64,000 bases of DNA from an uncultured Pseudomonadales bacterium (GTDB lineage Bacteria; Pseudomonadota; Gammaproteobacteria; Pseudomonadales; Porticoccaceae). Position numbers and translations under genes: made by a program. A model generated the notes under the pieces. It saw only the letters and a list, made by a program, of their open reading frames with translations, ran no database searches and was not told the origin of the DNA. Within the stretch, counting starts at the first letter, position 1; each line of letters begins with the position of its first letter. Of the stretch, positions 10,362 to 20,071 are shown in pieces. The stretch lies in assembly GCA_943788445.1 (NCBI GenBank), contig CALSQH010000002.1:62001-126000 (forward strand), read 5' to 3'.

Positions 10362-11330
10362 TCAGTGCTTCAACATCAGATCTACAAAATACCTGCCATC
10401 CGATGATAGAGCAGGTTCGTTAACCACCTCATACTGCCAGTGCTTATCAAACATCCAGATTATAAAACAAGCAAACAGTAGGTGTGTATTGAGGTGTCCA
10501 ATAATACTATTGAGTATCAGCACACCCAGCGGCACCGCCATTATTAGGCATGCAAGAGAAAGGTAATTACCCAATAATTCACGGTTAAGGGTAGTTTTGA
10601 TCATTTCAAAAGGATGCTGTGAAAAGACATTTGAGATTTTCCCAACCCCAGAAGCAGTCGCTTCTTGAGAATCTTTTTGGCGCCGACGAGCCATCAGATA
10701 GATGATTAAAATAAGCCCGACAACAAGGATCCAAGAATTTAAGGACTGGCTGATCATAATAGCGATATTTTGTTGCACCAAGGTTGGCGCCACAAATGGA
10801 TAGAGCAGCATATTGTCAGACAACAGCCAGTAACCAAAAAAGTAGCCGAGTGATAGTAGCCGTGCCATATTGCTGTAGAGTCCGACAAAAACAATAATCG
10901 ATATGATGCTGCAATACTCGATTAGCGCTATATAGCTAACATCATCAATCAGCCACCAACCAGTACTTGCCGAGACTATCAACAATGGCGCACCAACGCA
11001 GAACACCACGTCGGCAAGGAGATAGAGATTGATATAGAGGGCACGTAGGGCACGGCTAATCATAGCCAGACAAGTGCCGAATCGCTGCTGTAAATAGAAA
11101 TCAACAGGCGTGTTGGTGTACCACTGCTTAAGCTTTAATTGGGTTGCCTTTAGTGATGAGGAGAAAGAGAGTGCGACCAGCAGTAAAATCGCCCATCCCT
11201 GACTGTATATTGAAGTGCTAAAAAGCCCTAATATATCCCCGAGTAGATAATCGACAAGGATAATGCCAAGCAGACACCAACCGTTTAGCACTACAAGCAT
11301 AAGTATTGCGCGCTGCAGAGATCGCATCAT
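10362..11330 (-). CDS. Multi-pass membrane protein, unrecognised
   Basis: I do not recognise this protein of about 322 residues. It is strongly hydrophobic, with around eight predicted membrane segments. Examples are the start (LMLVVLNGWCLLGIILVDY), a central cluster, and LACLIMAVPLGVLILNSII near residue 270. A cytoplasmic-looking basic loop (MARRRQKDSQEA) lies near residue 215. The ATG at 11330 overlaps the TGA of the small upstream gene as ATGA, which indicates translational coupling. A TTG two codons earlier is also possible. No catalytic motif is visible. Confidence 0.6.
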   Translation of the reverse strand: MMRSLQRAILMLVVLNGWCLLGIILVDYLLGDILGLFSTSIYSQGWAILLLVALSFSSSLKATQLKLKQWYTNTPVDFYLQQRFGTCLAMISRALRALYINLYLLADVVFCVGAPLLIVSASTGWWLIDDVSYIALIEYCSIISIIVFVGLYSNMARLLSLGYFFGYWLLSDNMLLYPFVAPTLVQQNIAIMISQSLNSWILVVGLILIIYLMARRRQKDSQEATASGVGKISNVFSQHPFEMIKTTLNRELLGNYLSLACLIMAVPLGVLILNSIIGHLNTHLLFACFIIWMFDKHWQYEVVNEPALSSDGRYFVDLMLKH

Positions 11331-11524
11331 GAGCAATAACCAACAGGCACTGCATTACTCGCCGCAAATTCAAAAAAACCAAATAATGAAGAGCAGACAG
11401 CTGCATGCAAAGAAACTGCTGAATAAAAGATGCTTGTGCAAAAGATTATGCACATGACGCTTAGCCACGAAAGGCCCGCGATGCCTATTAAATAAAACTG
11501 TGCAAAAAATTCTGTCAAATCCAT
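11327..11524 (-). CDS. Small membrane protein upstream of the unknown membrane gene
   Basis: A 65-residue, very hydrophobic peptide with one or two possible membrane helices (around residues 10-35 and 38-55). It has a strong AAGGAG ribosome site about 8 bases before ATG 11524. Its TGA overlaps the next gene's ATG (ATGA). Those two features argue that it is real despite its size. I do not recognise the family. It probably forms a two-gene unit with the 322-residue membrane protein. Confidence 0.5.
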   Translation of the reverse strand: MDLTEFFAQFYLIGIAGLSWLSVMCIIFCTSIFYSAVSLHAAVCSSLFGFFEFAASNAVPVGYCS

Positions 11525-11701
11525 GACATGATCTCCTTATCTTACGCCCACTTTATAGACGTATCCATGAGCAGCCTTTTGCTGCAATACCCCCACCATC
11601 CCTTTTATTTTTATATGCGCCGCCCGATGGGAGCACGTCGTTAAACTGTAGTTAATGTTAACTAACTATTCCATATTTCATATCAATCTATCGGCAACTG
11701 A

Positions 11702-12814
11702 TCAATCCTTCCCTGCCTGAGCTAGACCACCCGCCAATTCAATTCCGTTGGGCACCTGCAATGTAGATGTGGGGAATGCAATTTCTGCCTGATTCGCTTC
11801 AATAATCGCGGCAACTTTCAACAGTACGTCCTGCTTAACTTCGTGATATTTTGCCCAATTGGTAGTCTTGGTAAACACATAGATAAAAAAATCGAGCGAG
11901 CTTGAGGCAAATTTATTGAAATTAACCATCATAATGAGATTGGTATCAATTTCCGGATGCTCACTCAACATGGTTTTTACCTGATCGGCAATCACATCCA
12001 TTTTGTGTAAATCATCATAGCGAATACCCACTGTCTCATAGATTCTACGGTTGCTCATGCGCGATGGGTTTTCCACCGAAATACTGGCAAATACAGCATT
12101 GGGAATATACAGCGGACGCTTATCAAAGGTGCGAATTCTGGTCAGTCTCCAACCGATATCTTCAACAGTCCCCTCAATTTCTTTGTCTGGAGAACGAATC
12201 CAATCACCTACGGAAAAGGGGCGATCCAAATAGATCATCAGGCCACCAAAGAAATTCGCCAACAGATCTTTTGCCGCAAAACCCATGGCTATACCACCGA
12301 TACCACCAAAGGCCAGCAGACCGGAAATGCTGTAACCAAAAAACTGCATGGCAATTAGCACACCGGTAATAATCACCGCAGCACGCAACAGCTTGCCCAC
12401 CGCGCGAACCGTTGTTTCATCCAACGGTTTGGCAATGTAGTCTGGGTGTACCAAATTGCGTTCAGCACGCTTAATAAAATTAGTCAGAAACAATGTGCTT
12501 AAAAAAACCAAGGCAAGGCGATTGATTGGATCTACCAAGCTGTAGAGCTCGGAATCCATCTTTTGCGCGGCAATCCCGGCGGCAAAGTTAATGCCCAAAA
12601 TCCAAACAAGCCATATCACAGGTTTGCGGCAGGCCTCTATTAGTGCATCGTCCCAAACAGTCATAGTTTTAGCAGCATGTGCTTCGAGCCTATCGACGAT
12701 TCGATTGACTACATAGCCGAGACTCAAGGCTACAAGCACTATAAGAAACAGCTCAAGCATCCAAAGATACTGTTCACCTGTTAAATTGACCAACCAGTTT
12801 TCTACTTTGCCCAT
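11702..12814 (-). CDS. MscS-family mechanosensitive ion channel
   Basis: A small-conductance mechanosensitive channel homologue of 370 residues in the inner membrane, releasing solutes on hypo-osmotic shock. There are four or so N-terminal hydrophobic segments. The pore-lining TM3 and beta-domain signature follows (GGIGGIAMGFAAKDLLANFF, then GLMIYLDRPFSVGDWI), with the conserved NPSRMSNRRI region and a C-terminal alpha/beta domain. Its length and extra N-terminal helices are closer to YnaI-type proteins than to the minimal 286-residue MscS. It is followed downstream, on the same strand, by the unrecognised membrane pair. Confidence 0.9.
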   Translation of the reverse strand: MGKVENWLVNLTGEQYLWMLELFLIVLVALSLGYVVNRIVDRLEAHAAKTMTVWDDALIEACRKPVIWLVWILGINFAAGIAAQKMDSELYSLVDPINRLALVFLSTLFLTNFIKRAERNLVHPDYIAKPLDETTVRAVGKLLRAAVIITGVLIAMQFFGYSISGLLAFGGIGGIAMGFAAKDLLANFFGGLMIYLDRPFSVGDWIRSPDKEIEGTVEDIGWRLTRIRTFDKRPLYIPNAVFASISVENPSRMSNRRIYETVGIRYDDLHKMDVIADQVKTMLSEHPEIDTNLIMMVNFNKFASSSLDFFIYVFTKTTNWAKYHEVKQDVLLKVAAIIEANQAEIAFPTSTLQVPNGIELAGGLAQAGKD

Positions 12815-12868
12815 CGTTTAACCTTTTTAATCCTGTATTTACCCAGCCTGCAACCAGCGCTCAACCTA

Positions 12869-13897
12869 TTACTGAAGGCTTACTAATGTTTTTAACCGCG
12901 CTATGGTATCAACTCTTCGCGAATCATTCTCTAGTTCAGCCCAGCTGACAGACTTTGTTTTACGCATTGCCGATATCCTTTCACTCGCAGTGACTTTGTT
13001 TTCAACCATATAGTGCAAAACCTCAAGCGCCCCAGCACGATCATTGCAGACCAGAATCATATCGCAACCGGCATCTAGAGCCAGCTCTGCCTTGCGCTGA
13101 TAACCACCCGCAACATCGGCACCCTTCATGGCCAGATCATCACTAAATATCACCCCATTAAATCCAAGCTGTTTACGCAAAACCTCTCGTAGCCAGAATT
13201 TCGAAAATCCCACCGAGTCGGGATCGATCGAAGGAAATGTAATATGCGCGGGCATAATGCCTCCCAAATCTGAACTGAGTGCAACAAAAGGCTCTAGGTC
13301 ATGTTCCCAGAGTTGCTGCCATTCGCGATGATCCACAGGTGCTTCAAGATGGCTGTCGGCAAAAATACCACCATGACCGGGAAAATGCTTGCCGGTCGCC
13401 GCCATTCCCGCTTCATTCATACCCTGAATAAATGCCGCCGCAACTTCTGCAACCCGTTGCGGCTGATCCGAAAATGCCCTGTCGCCAATAATACTGCTGG
13501 TGTCCCGATCAACATCCAGAACTGGGGCAAAACTGATATCCAGTCCACAGGCAATAACCTCTGAAGCCATTAACCAGCCCGCATCGCGGCTGAGAGCCAA
13601 TCCTGCCTGTCTATCATTGATTGTCAGATCTCCAAGCTGTTGCATCGGCGGCAGTTGGCTAAAGCCCTGCCGGAATCTCTGCACCCGACCGCCCTCTTGA
13701 TCTACAGCTATTAACAGATGCGGTGCTACGGCCCTTATCTGCCCGACCAAAGCCTCAACCTGCTGACGAGTTTCAACATTCCGAGAAAACAGGATTACTC
13801 CCCCCACCTGAGGATTCTGTAAAAGAGCCGACTCGTCATCAGCTAGCGATGTACCTGCTAGGTCGAGCATCAGGCGTCCATGTAAATTATGTGTCAT
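12869..13897 (-). CDS. nagZ: Beta-N-acetylhexosaminidase NagZ
   Basis: A cytoplasmic GH3 enzyme that removes N-acetylglucosamine from anhydro-muropeptides during peptidoglycan recycling. About 342 residues, matching E. coli NagZ. The diagnostic KHFPGHG loop, which carries the catalytic histidine, is followed by DSH. IAVDQEGGRVQR and FSDDLAMKG (nucleophile Asp) are also present. I chose ATG 13897 over a TTG at 13915 because it gives the family length and a TGGA site precedes it. Its position before lexA follows the Pseudomonas-type order. Confidence 0.96.
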   Translation of the reverse strand: MTHNLHGRLMLDLAGTSLADDESALLQNPQVGGVILFSRNVETRQQVEALVGQIRAVAPHLLIAVDQEGGRVQRFRQGFSQLPPMQQLGDLTINDRQAGLALSRDAGWLMASEVIACGLDISFAPVLDVDRDTSSIIGDRAFSDQPQRVAEVAAAFIQGMNEAGMAATGKHFPGHGGIFADSHLEAPVDHREWQQLWEHDLEPFVALSSDLGGIMPAHITFPSIDPDSVGFSKFWLREVLRKQLGFNGVIFSDDLAMKGADVAGGYQRKAELALDAGCDMILVCNDRAGALEVLHYMVENKVTASERISAMRKTKSVSWAELENDSRRVDTIARLKTLVSLQ

Positions 13898-14216
13898 TGT
13901 ATTTTCCAGAAACAATTTCGAGTACCAACGCTAAAACAACCCCTAGCGATAATAAGCTAAAGCTGACTATAAAAAGTTCAGCGATTTTTAGACAAGTTTA
14001 TTCTTTCACAAAGCTCGGCTATTCCATAAAGAAATTTTACCTGAAAAACAGCTCACAACCGCGAAAAAATATCTTTATATATTCCAGTAAGTTATCGGAA
14101 ATATCTCAACCATTGCTTTTGCATATTCTCGCAACTGGGCTTTCAACCTCCAAGAAACAGAGTATGCACCACACCTAATAAAGTGATATTTTCGACCCTT
14201 AAGAAGGAGGATGATC
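13898..14216. other. Intergenic region between nagZ and the acidic protein gene
   Basis: About 320 bases, AT-rich, between divergently transcribed genes. It must hold both promoters. I find no convincing gene or strong consensus promoter; a plus-strand open frame here is mostly antisense to nagZ. The right end carries an AAGGAGG ribosome site at 14204-14210. Confidence 0.4.
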
Positions 14217-14591
14217 ATGGGTAAAAGTGTTCCTGTTATTAATCAATGGTACCAAGACATCGCTGTAAATAGACTCTTTGAGGTGATCGCTGTCGATGAG
14301 TATTCTGCACTTATTGATATTCGCTATGCCGCAGCTACCTACGAAAACATTATAGATGGCGATGCAGGCGACGATACAGAAGACAATAGCGGCTTGGATG
14401 AAATAAGTTTCGATGACTGGGCGCAGATGATGGTTATTCCGGCCAGACCGCCAGAGGATTGGCGGACCTCATTTGGAGAAGCCGCAGGTGAACAAATGAC
14501 CTCAGACGATATTATCATGCCTATTCACGATGCCAGCTCAGTGGATACCCTTGAAGCCGCCGATTATCTGTTTGGCTGGGACGAATTCTAA
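14217..14591 (+). CDS. Small acidic conserved protein (DUF6763-like)
   Basis: A protein of about 124 residues, very rich in Asp and Glu. It opens with NQWYQDIAVNRLFEVIAVDE, then has an acidic insert, SFDDWAQMMV and a PPEDW block. This WYxD...FEVxAVDE...PPEDW pattern resembles small gammaproteobacterial proteins that I think are called DUF6763; that is from memory. I took the ATG at 14217 because the ATG at 14211 directly abuts the AAGGAGG ribosome site. No enzymatic motif is visible. The function is unknown. Confidence 0.75.
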   Translation: MGKSVPVINQWYQDIAVNRLFEVIAVDEYSALIDIRYAAATYENIIDGDAGDDTEDNSGLDEISFDDWAQMMVIPARPPEDWRTSFGEAAGEQMTSDDIIMPIHDASSVDTLEAADYLFGWDEF

Positions 14592-14603
14592 TTATCAACA
14601 GTA

Positions 14604-15257
14604 TTAGTCCAAGGCAACGGCTTCGCCCATGCGGATATGCCTTAAGATTATTTTTGCTGCCTCGGCGGCATCGTCGACTATTTCAATAAGGTTGAGCTCC
14701 GACTCTGATAACGCGCCTTCCGCAATCATTCGCTCACGCATCCAATCAACAAGACCAGACCAAAATGAAACCCCGACAAGAACAATAGGGAATGCATCAA
14801 CCTTGCGAGTTTGCACTAAGGTCAGCGATTCAAATAATTCATCCAGAGTACCAAACCCCCCAGGAAATATAACAAAGCCTACAGCGTGTTTAACGAACAG
14901 ATATTTGCGCACAAAAAAATAGCGGAAATCGAGGGCAATATCCTGATAGGGATTCGGTGCCTGCTCAAAAGGTAGATCAATATTTAATCCCACTGAGGGT
15001 GTCGGTGTGGCGAAACAGCCGCGGTTAGCGCCCTCCATAATGCCTGGACCACCACCGGTAATAACCGGAATACGCTCTTCACCTAATATTTTCCCAAGTT
15101 CCTCAGCCTGACGGTAGTAGCGATTACCCTCATCTAATCGAGCCCCACCAAACACTGTTACGGCGGCCCCTAACTTAAGTAATTTTTCTGTACCGTCGAC
15201 TAATTCTGACTGGATACGCATCACTCGCCAAGCTTCCTGCACCTTTGATTCAAGCAT
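14604..15257 (-). CDS. LOG-family (TIGR00730) nucleotide hydrolase
   Basis: A 217-residue member of the LOG/lysine-decarboxylase-like Rossmann-fold family. Characterised members are phosphoribohydrolases that release the base from a nucleoside 5'-monophosphate. GGGPGIMEGANRGC and the signature PGGFGTLDE (inside FVIFPGGFGTLDELFE) mark the nucleotide-binding and catalytic site. It is divergent from lexA. The substrate in this organism is unknown; purine nucleotide salvage is a fair guess. Confidence 0.88.
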   Translation of the reverse strand: MLESKVQEAWRVMRIQSELVDGTEKLLKLGAAVTVFGGARLDEGNRYYRQAEELGKILGEERIPVITGGGPGIMEGANRGCFATPTPSVGLNIDLPFEQAPNPYQDIALDFRYFFVRKYLFVKHAVGFVIFPGGFGTLDELFESLTLVQTRKVDAFPIVLVGVSFWSGLVDWMRERMIAEGALSESELNLIEIVDDAAEAAKIILRHIRMGEAVALD

Positions 15258-15293
15258 AAAAATTCCTTTTGTTTACCTTAAAGATAGATTAAC

Positions 15294-15321
15294 TTGCGGA
15301 ATATTGATTACTGTATATAAT
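15294..15321 (+). promoter_or_regulatory. Probable lexA promoter
   Basis: TATAAT at 15316-15321 with TTGCGG at 15294-15299 (16-base spacer), about 30 bases before lexA. The -10 lies inside the SOS box, which fits repression by LexA. The -35 is weak, so the promoter call is moderate. Confidence 0.55.
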
Positions 15322-15326
15322 CACAG
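15311..15326 (+). promoter_or_regulatory. LexA (SOS) box upstream of lexA
   Basis: The sequence CTGTATATAATCACAG fits the gammaproteobacterial SOS consensus CTG-N10-CAG with an AT-rich centre. It lies 24 bases before the lexA start codon. This indicates autoregulation. Confidence 0.92.
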
Positions 15327-15349
15327 TTAACTGTTTTGAGGAAACTCCT

Positions 15350-15955
15350 ATGGAACGACTGACTGCACGACAGCAACAAATATTCGATCTGATTCGCGAC
15401 AATCTCGAAGAGACAGGCTACCCGCCAACTCGTGCAGAGATTGCCCAACAGCTTGGCTTCCGCTCAGCTAATGCGGCTGAAGATCATTTGCGCGCACTAG
15501 CTCGAAAAGGTGTTATTGAGATGATTCCTGGGGCCTCCAGAGGAATTCGTATAGTTGAACAGTACTCAGGTATTCCAATCGTTGGTAGCGTCGCCGCCGG
15601 CGAGCCGATTTTATCGGAACAACATATCGAAGATTATCAAGAAGTTCCCTCCAGCACCTTTCAGCCCCATGCAGATTACTTCTTGCGTGTGCAGGGACAG
15701 AGTATGATTGATGTCGGTATTATGGATGGCGATCTACTCGCCGTTCACCAACAGCCCACCGCTGAAAACCAACAGATTATTGTCGCTCGGGTAGACGGTG
15801 AAGTGACGGTGAAAAGGCTCAAGCGGACAAGCGCCAAACATGAAATACATCTGCTGCCAGAAAATCGCGACTACTCACCGATTTTAGTGGATTTACGCGC
15901 TCAGGAGTTTTCTATAGAAGGTCTTGCGGTAGGTGTGGTTCGAGTAGGCATGTAG
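15350..15955 (+). CDS. lexA: LexA repressor
   Basis: SOS regulator and self-cleaving protease, 201 residues. The N-terminal winged helix ([17 protein letters not shown], then [17 protein letters not shown]) binds the SOS box. The cleavage site Ala-Gly lies in GSVAAGEP. The catalytic serine is in [15 protein letters not shown] and the lysine in GEVTVKRL. A clear SOS box precedes it. In Pseudomonas sulA follows lexA; here no sulA-like gene is present and a ferredoxin-like gene lies convergently downstream. Confidence 0.98.
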   Translation: MERLTARQQQIFDLIRDNLEETGYPPTRAEIAQQLGFRSANAAEDHLRALARKGVIEMIPGASRGIRIVEQYSGIPIVGSVAAGEPILSEQHIEDYQEVPSSTFQPHADYFLRVQGQSMIDVGIMDGDLLAVHQQPTAENQQIIVARVDGEVTVKRLKRTSAKHEIHLLPENRDYSPILVDLRAQEFSIEGLAVGVVRVGM

Positions 15956-15975
15956 CTTTTTAGCCAGAGCTTACA

Positions 15976-16338
15976 TCAGCCCAGCATGGGATTGGTTGCA
16001 AAGCTATAGTCTTTAACTGGCGTACCAGCCACAACATGCTCCTGCAGAATACGCTCGATGACCTCTGGCGTGCAACTGTGATACCAGGTGCCGTCGGGGT
16101 AACTGACCATAATAGGACCCTGAGCACATATTCTCAGGCAGTCTACCTTAGACCGATAAACCCCACCCTCAACATCGTATAGATCAAGCTCTCTAATACG
16201 GCGTTTTAAATAATCCCAAGACTCATTAGATGCACCCTCTGAGGCGCATTTTCCAGCCGTACATAAAAAAAGGTGCTGCCGGTAACTGGTGAGTTTACGC
16301 TGCTCACTTAGATGACTGAGTATATCGCCAGAATTCAT
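15976..16338 (-). CDS. Thioredoxin-like [2Fe-2S] ferredoxin domain protein
   Basis: A 120-residue protein with the four-cysteine pattern of thioredoxin-fold [2Fe-2S] ferredoxins: [14 protein letters not shown] near residues 24-37 and [13 protein letters not shown] near 63-75. [19 protein letters not shown] follows, which is the usual end of the fold. Such proteins carry electrons or deliver clusters; the partner is unknown. It is convergent with lexA, 20 bases apart. Family assignment is good and the cellular role is open. Confidence 0.85.
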   Translation of the reverse strand: MNSGDILSHLSEQRKLTSYRQHLFLCTAGKCASEGASNESWDYLKRRIRELDLYDVEGGVYRSKVDCLRICAQGPIMVSYPDGTWYHSCTPEVIERILQEHVVAGTPVKDYSFATNPMLG

Positions 16339-16432
16339 TGTATAGGGCTCTTGGTAAAGAATTGAATATAGCGTTTAGCTTGCATAAAAAGCCTAATATC
16401 TAGGTATATTGACTCGACAAACAGAGTAATGA

Positions 16433-16678
16433 TCAGTGTAAGGTATGAATCTTATCCTCTGCACTATCAGACTGTGGAAGCCTTTCCTCACCAATATCAA
16501 ATGCTTTTTGAAGGCCTGCATCCATCATAACTTTTGCCACCTCGAGATGTTTTCCATCAAGATAGCTCATCGCTTCAGGAGCAAAATTAATACGCACAAG
16601 AGGCTCGTCAGAACCGGCGCGTTGCAAAGCAACTTCACCACTTTCTAACATAACTAATTCGAATTCTGCGAGGGGCAT
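16433..16678 (-). CDS. Small conserved hypothetical protein
   Basis: An 81-residue protein beginning MPLAEFELVMLESGEVALQR and containing FAPEAMSYLDGKHLEVAKVM, followed by an acidic tail. A small hypothetical gene occupies the same place between lexA and topA in Pseudomonas (from memory), which supports it being real. The ribosome site is weak. No function can be assigned. Confidence 0.65.
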   Translation of the reverse strand: MPLAEFELVMLESGEVALQRAGSDEPLVRINFAPEAMSYLDGKHLEVAKVMMDAGLQKAFDIGEERLPQSDSAEDKIHTLH

Positions 16679-16779
16679 AAATAATGTACTCTGTTTTGTA
16701 GTAGAACTGATAGGTTAAGCTTTCAAGGAGTTAGTCTAGCAGTTGCAACAAGAACTGTTAACTACTTGCCAATAGATAA

Positions 16780-17277
16780 TTAAAATTCAACCATCATATC
16801 GCGCTGCCGCTCAACCAATTCCTGCATGCTCCTCAGCCACAGTTGGGCGCGCTCGAGACTCCAATCAACCATCTCCGGCGCATCTACTGCAATCATTGGT
16901 AAGCGATCAACATCCATCTCGGCCTTGCGGATAGTCGGAAGCTGATAAATATACGCATGGGCTTTAAGTAGTTCACTTAGCCAAGACGTGGGTTCATTTT
17001 GCAGATTTTGCAATTCGGTTGCTTCACCTGGAGACTTGCCCTGCCCGGCCAACAACGCTACGAGCGTATTGGCGCAATCGACCGATTCAAGCTCTTGCAA
17101 CTTATAGCTCTCAGCAACATTTCGGCAGTGCCAAAGCCATGCCTGATGCAACTGAACGGCAACTGACTGGCATAGCGCTGCGCTCTGCTGCTGAGATTTT
17201 TTAGAATCTGGCTGAGACAAAAGCTGTCGCGCAAACAACAGCTTTTGATTAACGGCTGAAAGATAGCTGGAAACCAC
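16780..17277 (-). CDS. DUF6586-like protein encoded next to topA
   Basis: A 165-residue, mostly helical protein starting GTG (MVSSYLSAVNQKLLFARQLL). Its start follows the topA stop by 5 bases, so it is probably cotranscribed with topA. The block NQKLxxAR followed by helices rich in Gln and Leu, and the conserved WSLERAQLWLRSMQELVERQR, resemble the protein adjacent to topA in Pseudomonas, which I recall as DUF6586. The function is unknown. Confidence 0.7.
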   Translation of the reverse strand: MVSSYLSAVNQKLLFARQLLSQPDSKKSQQQSAALCQSVAVQLHQAWLWHCRNVAESYKLQELESVDCANTLVALLAGQGKSPGEATELQNLQNEPTSWLSELLKAHAYIYQLPTIRKAEMDVDRLPMIAVDAPEMVDWSLERAQLWLRSMQELVERQRDMMVEF

Positions 17278-17282
17278 GGCGG

Positions 17283-19949
17283 TTACTTACTGCCTTTTTC
17301 CGTAGCAACCCACTTACCCTTAGTATAAAAGGCACTCCAGCCAGAGGGCTTACCATCTTCTTCACTACGCACGTACTGCTCTTTAGTTTTTCTGCTGTAG
17401 CGAATAATGCTCGGTAGGCCATTGGGATCAACAACGGGGGCCTTTAACAAGAATTGATATTTTTCATCAATTTGATCTTTATAAGGCAGTAATTCTTGAA
17501 CTGTTGGCGCTCGCGTTTCACGGAATTTCGGAAACTGACTAGCCGCCAAAAATAAACCCGAGGCGCCATCGCGCAGCACATAGTGATCCTCAACTTTGAG
17601 GCAGCGTAATTCCGGCATCGAAATTGGGTCTACCTTAGGCGGAGCAGCTTCACCACTGCGGAGTAATTTACGGGTATTTTTACAGGGTTCTCCGGGAGTA
17701 GTCTCGCCAGTACAGCCAAAGTACTTGCCAAAGCGACCGGTCTTAAGCTGCATCTCGCTGGCGCATTTGTCACATTCGATAACCGGGCCTTCGTAACCCT
17801 TAATAACGTACTGGCCACTCTCTACTTCGAAGCCGCTACAGTCTGGATTATTACCACAGACATGTAACTTGCGTTTCTCATCGATTAGATAGCTATCCAT
17901 TGAGGTGTTGCAGATTTTGCAACGATGCTTGTGCATCAACAGTTTCGATTCAGCTTCATCATCTTCATCAATATTAACTGCCTCATCACCGGCGGTTAAA
18001 TTAATCGTTTGCTTGCATCGCTCCTTGGGTGGCAAGGCATAACCCGAGCAACCGAGGAATACACCTGTGCCTGCCGTGCGAATCATCATTGGGCGTTCAC
18101 AGAGGGTACAGGCTATATCGGTCTCCGTCGGGGTATTGGGACGCATCCCCTCATCGGCCTCTTTAGCGCTCTCGACTTTCTGGCTAAAGTCGCGATAGAA
18201 ACGATTGAGTAGATCTTTCCAGTTTAGGGTGCCATTGGCAATCTCATCGAGATGCTCTTCCATGGTGGCAGTAAAACCGTAGTCCATCAGATCGTTGAAA
18301 TTCTCATTTAAGCGGTCGGTAACAACATCACCAATTTTTTCTGCAAAGATGCGCTTGTTCTCAATCCGCACATAGCCGCGATCTTGAATGGTGGAAATAA
18401 TCGCCGCGTAGGTAGAGGGCCGACCAATACCGCGTTTTTCCAATTCTTTAACCAACGAGGCTTCAGAGAATCGTGCGATAGGCTTGGTGAAATGCTGTTG
18501 CGGGACCAGCACCAGCAGATCCATCTTATCGCCCTTCTGTAAATCGGGTAGCTCACCGTCATCATCATTCTTGCGACTGGCTGGCATAACCGCCAGATAA
18601 CCATCAAAGCGTATAACACGACCCTTGACGACCATCTCATAGTCACCCGCAGCAACGGTGATTGATGAAGCTGTAAACTGCGCTGGGGTCATCTGACAGG
18701 CGACAAACTGCTGCCAGATAAGCTGATAAAGTCGACGTGCATCCACTTCCATATCGCCGAGACTGCCTGGCGTAATATCAATATTCGATGGACGAATCGC
18801 TTCGTGAGCTTCCTGAGCACCAGATTTACTGCTATATACCTTGGGCTCTTCGGGAAGATAGCGGTCACCATGACGTACTTTAATATACTCACGACAGGCG
18901 TTGACAGCGTCCTCACTGAGGTTGGTCGAGTCAGTTCGCATATAGGTGATATAGCCAGCTTCATAGAGACGCTGAGCCATCATCATGGTCTTCTTAACCC
19001 CAAATCCCAGTCGTGTACTTGCGGCCTGTTGAAGGGTCGAGGTAATAAAGGGTGCGGACGGCTTTGACGAGGTCGGTTTATCTTCGCGTTTGCTAACAAC
19101 GTAAGCGGAAGCCTTAAGTGCCGAAAGTGCTGTATCGGTCTGCGCCTTATTGGTCGGACGAAAGGCTTTGCCGAGATGTTTTTTAACTTCGAAGCGAATT
19201 TTATTCAGATCTTCTGCACTACTATTAGCCGTAGCTTCAAGATCGGCGAGAACTGTCCAATATTCTTCTGGCTGGAAAGCCCGGATTTCCCGCTCTCGCT
19301 CGACAATCATTTTAAGTGCTACAGATTGAACACGACCCGCTGAGAGGCCGCGGCCTACTTTCTCCCACAGCAGTGGCGAGACCATAAAGCCCACCACGCG
19401 GTCGAGGAATCGGCGCGCCTGTTGAGCATCAACTCGATTGGTATTGAGCATTCCGGGCTTTTCAAATGCCTCACGAATTGCTTTTTTAGTAATTTCATTA
19501 AATACCACACGTTTGTAGCGACCATCTTCACCACCGATGACCTGCTGCAGGTGCCAAGCAATTGCCTCTCCCTCGCGATCCAAATCCGTTGCCAGATAAA
19601 TAGTGTCGGCGTTCTTAGCGAGTTTCTTTAACTCAGCTACAACTTTTTCTTTACCCGGCAGCGTTGCGTATTCAGCTTTCCAATCATTCTCCGGATCAAT
19701 ACCCATACTCTTTATAAGTTGAGATTTGGCCTTGGCAGCTTTGTGAACAATCTTATCTTCGGGGGACATTTTGCGAGTCAATGCAGCCTGTCGCGCTCTT
19801 TCTTTGGGGTCGGATGGAGTGCGATTGCCACCGGTGGGCAGATCGCGGACATGACCGACACTCGACTTAACAACGAAATCGTTACCCAGATAACGATTGA
19901 TCGTCTTGGCTTTGGCGGGTGACTCAACAATTACTAAAGATTTTCCCAT
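17283..19949 (-). CDS. topA: DNA topoisomerase I
   Basis: Type IA topoisomerase that relaxes negative supercoils, 888 residues. The N-terminal Toprim domain starts [20 protein letters not shown] and includes [16 protein letters not shown]. The catalytic tyrosine is in [14 protein letters not shown]. The C-terminus has successive four-cysteine zinc ribbons (CTLCERPM...C, CKICNTSM...C, CDKCASEM...C), as in E. coli TopA, followed by a short basic tail. It is upstream of, and nearly abutting, the DUF6586-like gene. Confidence 0.98.
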   Translation of the reverse strand: MGKSLVIVESPAKAKTINRYLGNDFVVKSSVGHVRDLPTGGNRTPSDPKERARQAALTRKMSPEDKIVHKAAKAKSQLIKSMGIDPENDWKAEYATLPGKEKVVAELKKLAKNADTIYLATDLDREGEAIAWHLQQVIGGEDGRYKRVVFNEITKKAIREAFEKPGMLNTNRVDAQQARRFLDRVVGFMVSPLLWEKVGRGLSAGRVQSVALKMIVEREREIRAFQPEEYWTVLADLEATANSSAEDLNKIRFEVKKHLGKAFRPTNKAQTDTALSALKASAYVVSKREDKPTSSKPSAPFITSTLQQAASTRLGFGVKKTMMMAQRLYEAGYITYMRTDSTNLSEDAVNACREYIKVRHGDRYLPEEPKVYSSKSGAQEAHEAIRPSNIDITPGSLGDMEVDARRLYQLIWQQFVACQMTPAQFTASSITVAAGDYEMVVKGRVIRFDGYLAVMPASRKNDDDGELPDLQKGDKMDLLVLVPQQHFTKPIARFSEASLVKELEKRGIGRPSTYAAIISTIQDRGYVRIENKRIFAEKIGDVVTDRLNENFNDLMDYGFTATMEEHLDEIANGTLNWKDLLNRFYRDFSQKVESAKEADEGMRPNTPTETDIACTLCERPMMIRTAGTGVFLGCSGYALPPKERCKQTINLTAGDEAVNIDEDDEAESKLLMHKHRCKICNTSMDSYLIDEKRKLHVCGNNPDCSGFEVESGQYVIKGYEGPVIECDKCASEMQLKTGRFGKYFGCTGETTPGEPCKNTRKLLRSGEAAPPKVDPISMPELRCLKVEDHYVLRDGASGLFLAASQFPKFRETRAPTVQELLPYKDQIDEKYQFLLKAPVVDPNGLPSIIRYSRKTKEQYVRSEEDGKPSGWSAFYTKGKWVATEKGSK

Positions 19950-20071
19950 GGAGGCTGTTTTTCCCTATTGTCATTGGGCCTATTGATGGCCACGCTGAAG
20001 ATAAATTCACCTAATTGGAACAGGTAATACATTATAAGGTGCGCATATATACGTGTTTGTCTGCCCTTCGG

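Noticed and set aside
13723..14178. Plus-strand 151-codon frame over the nagZ start
   Set aside because: More than a third is antisense to nagZ, it has no ribosome site or family resemblance, and its composition is that of non-coding sequence.
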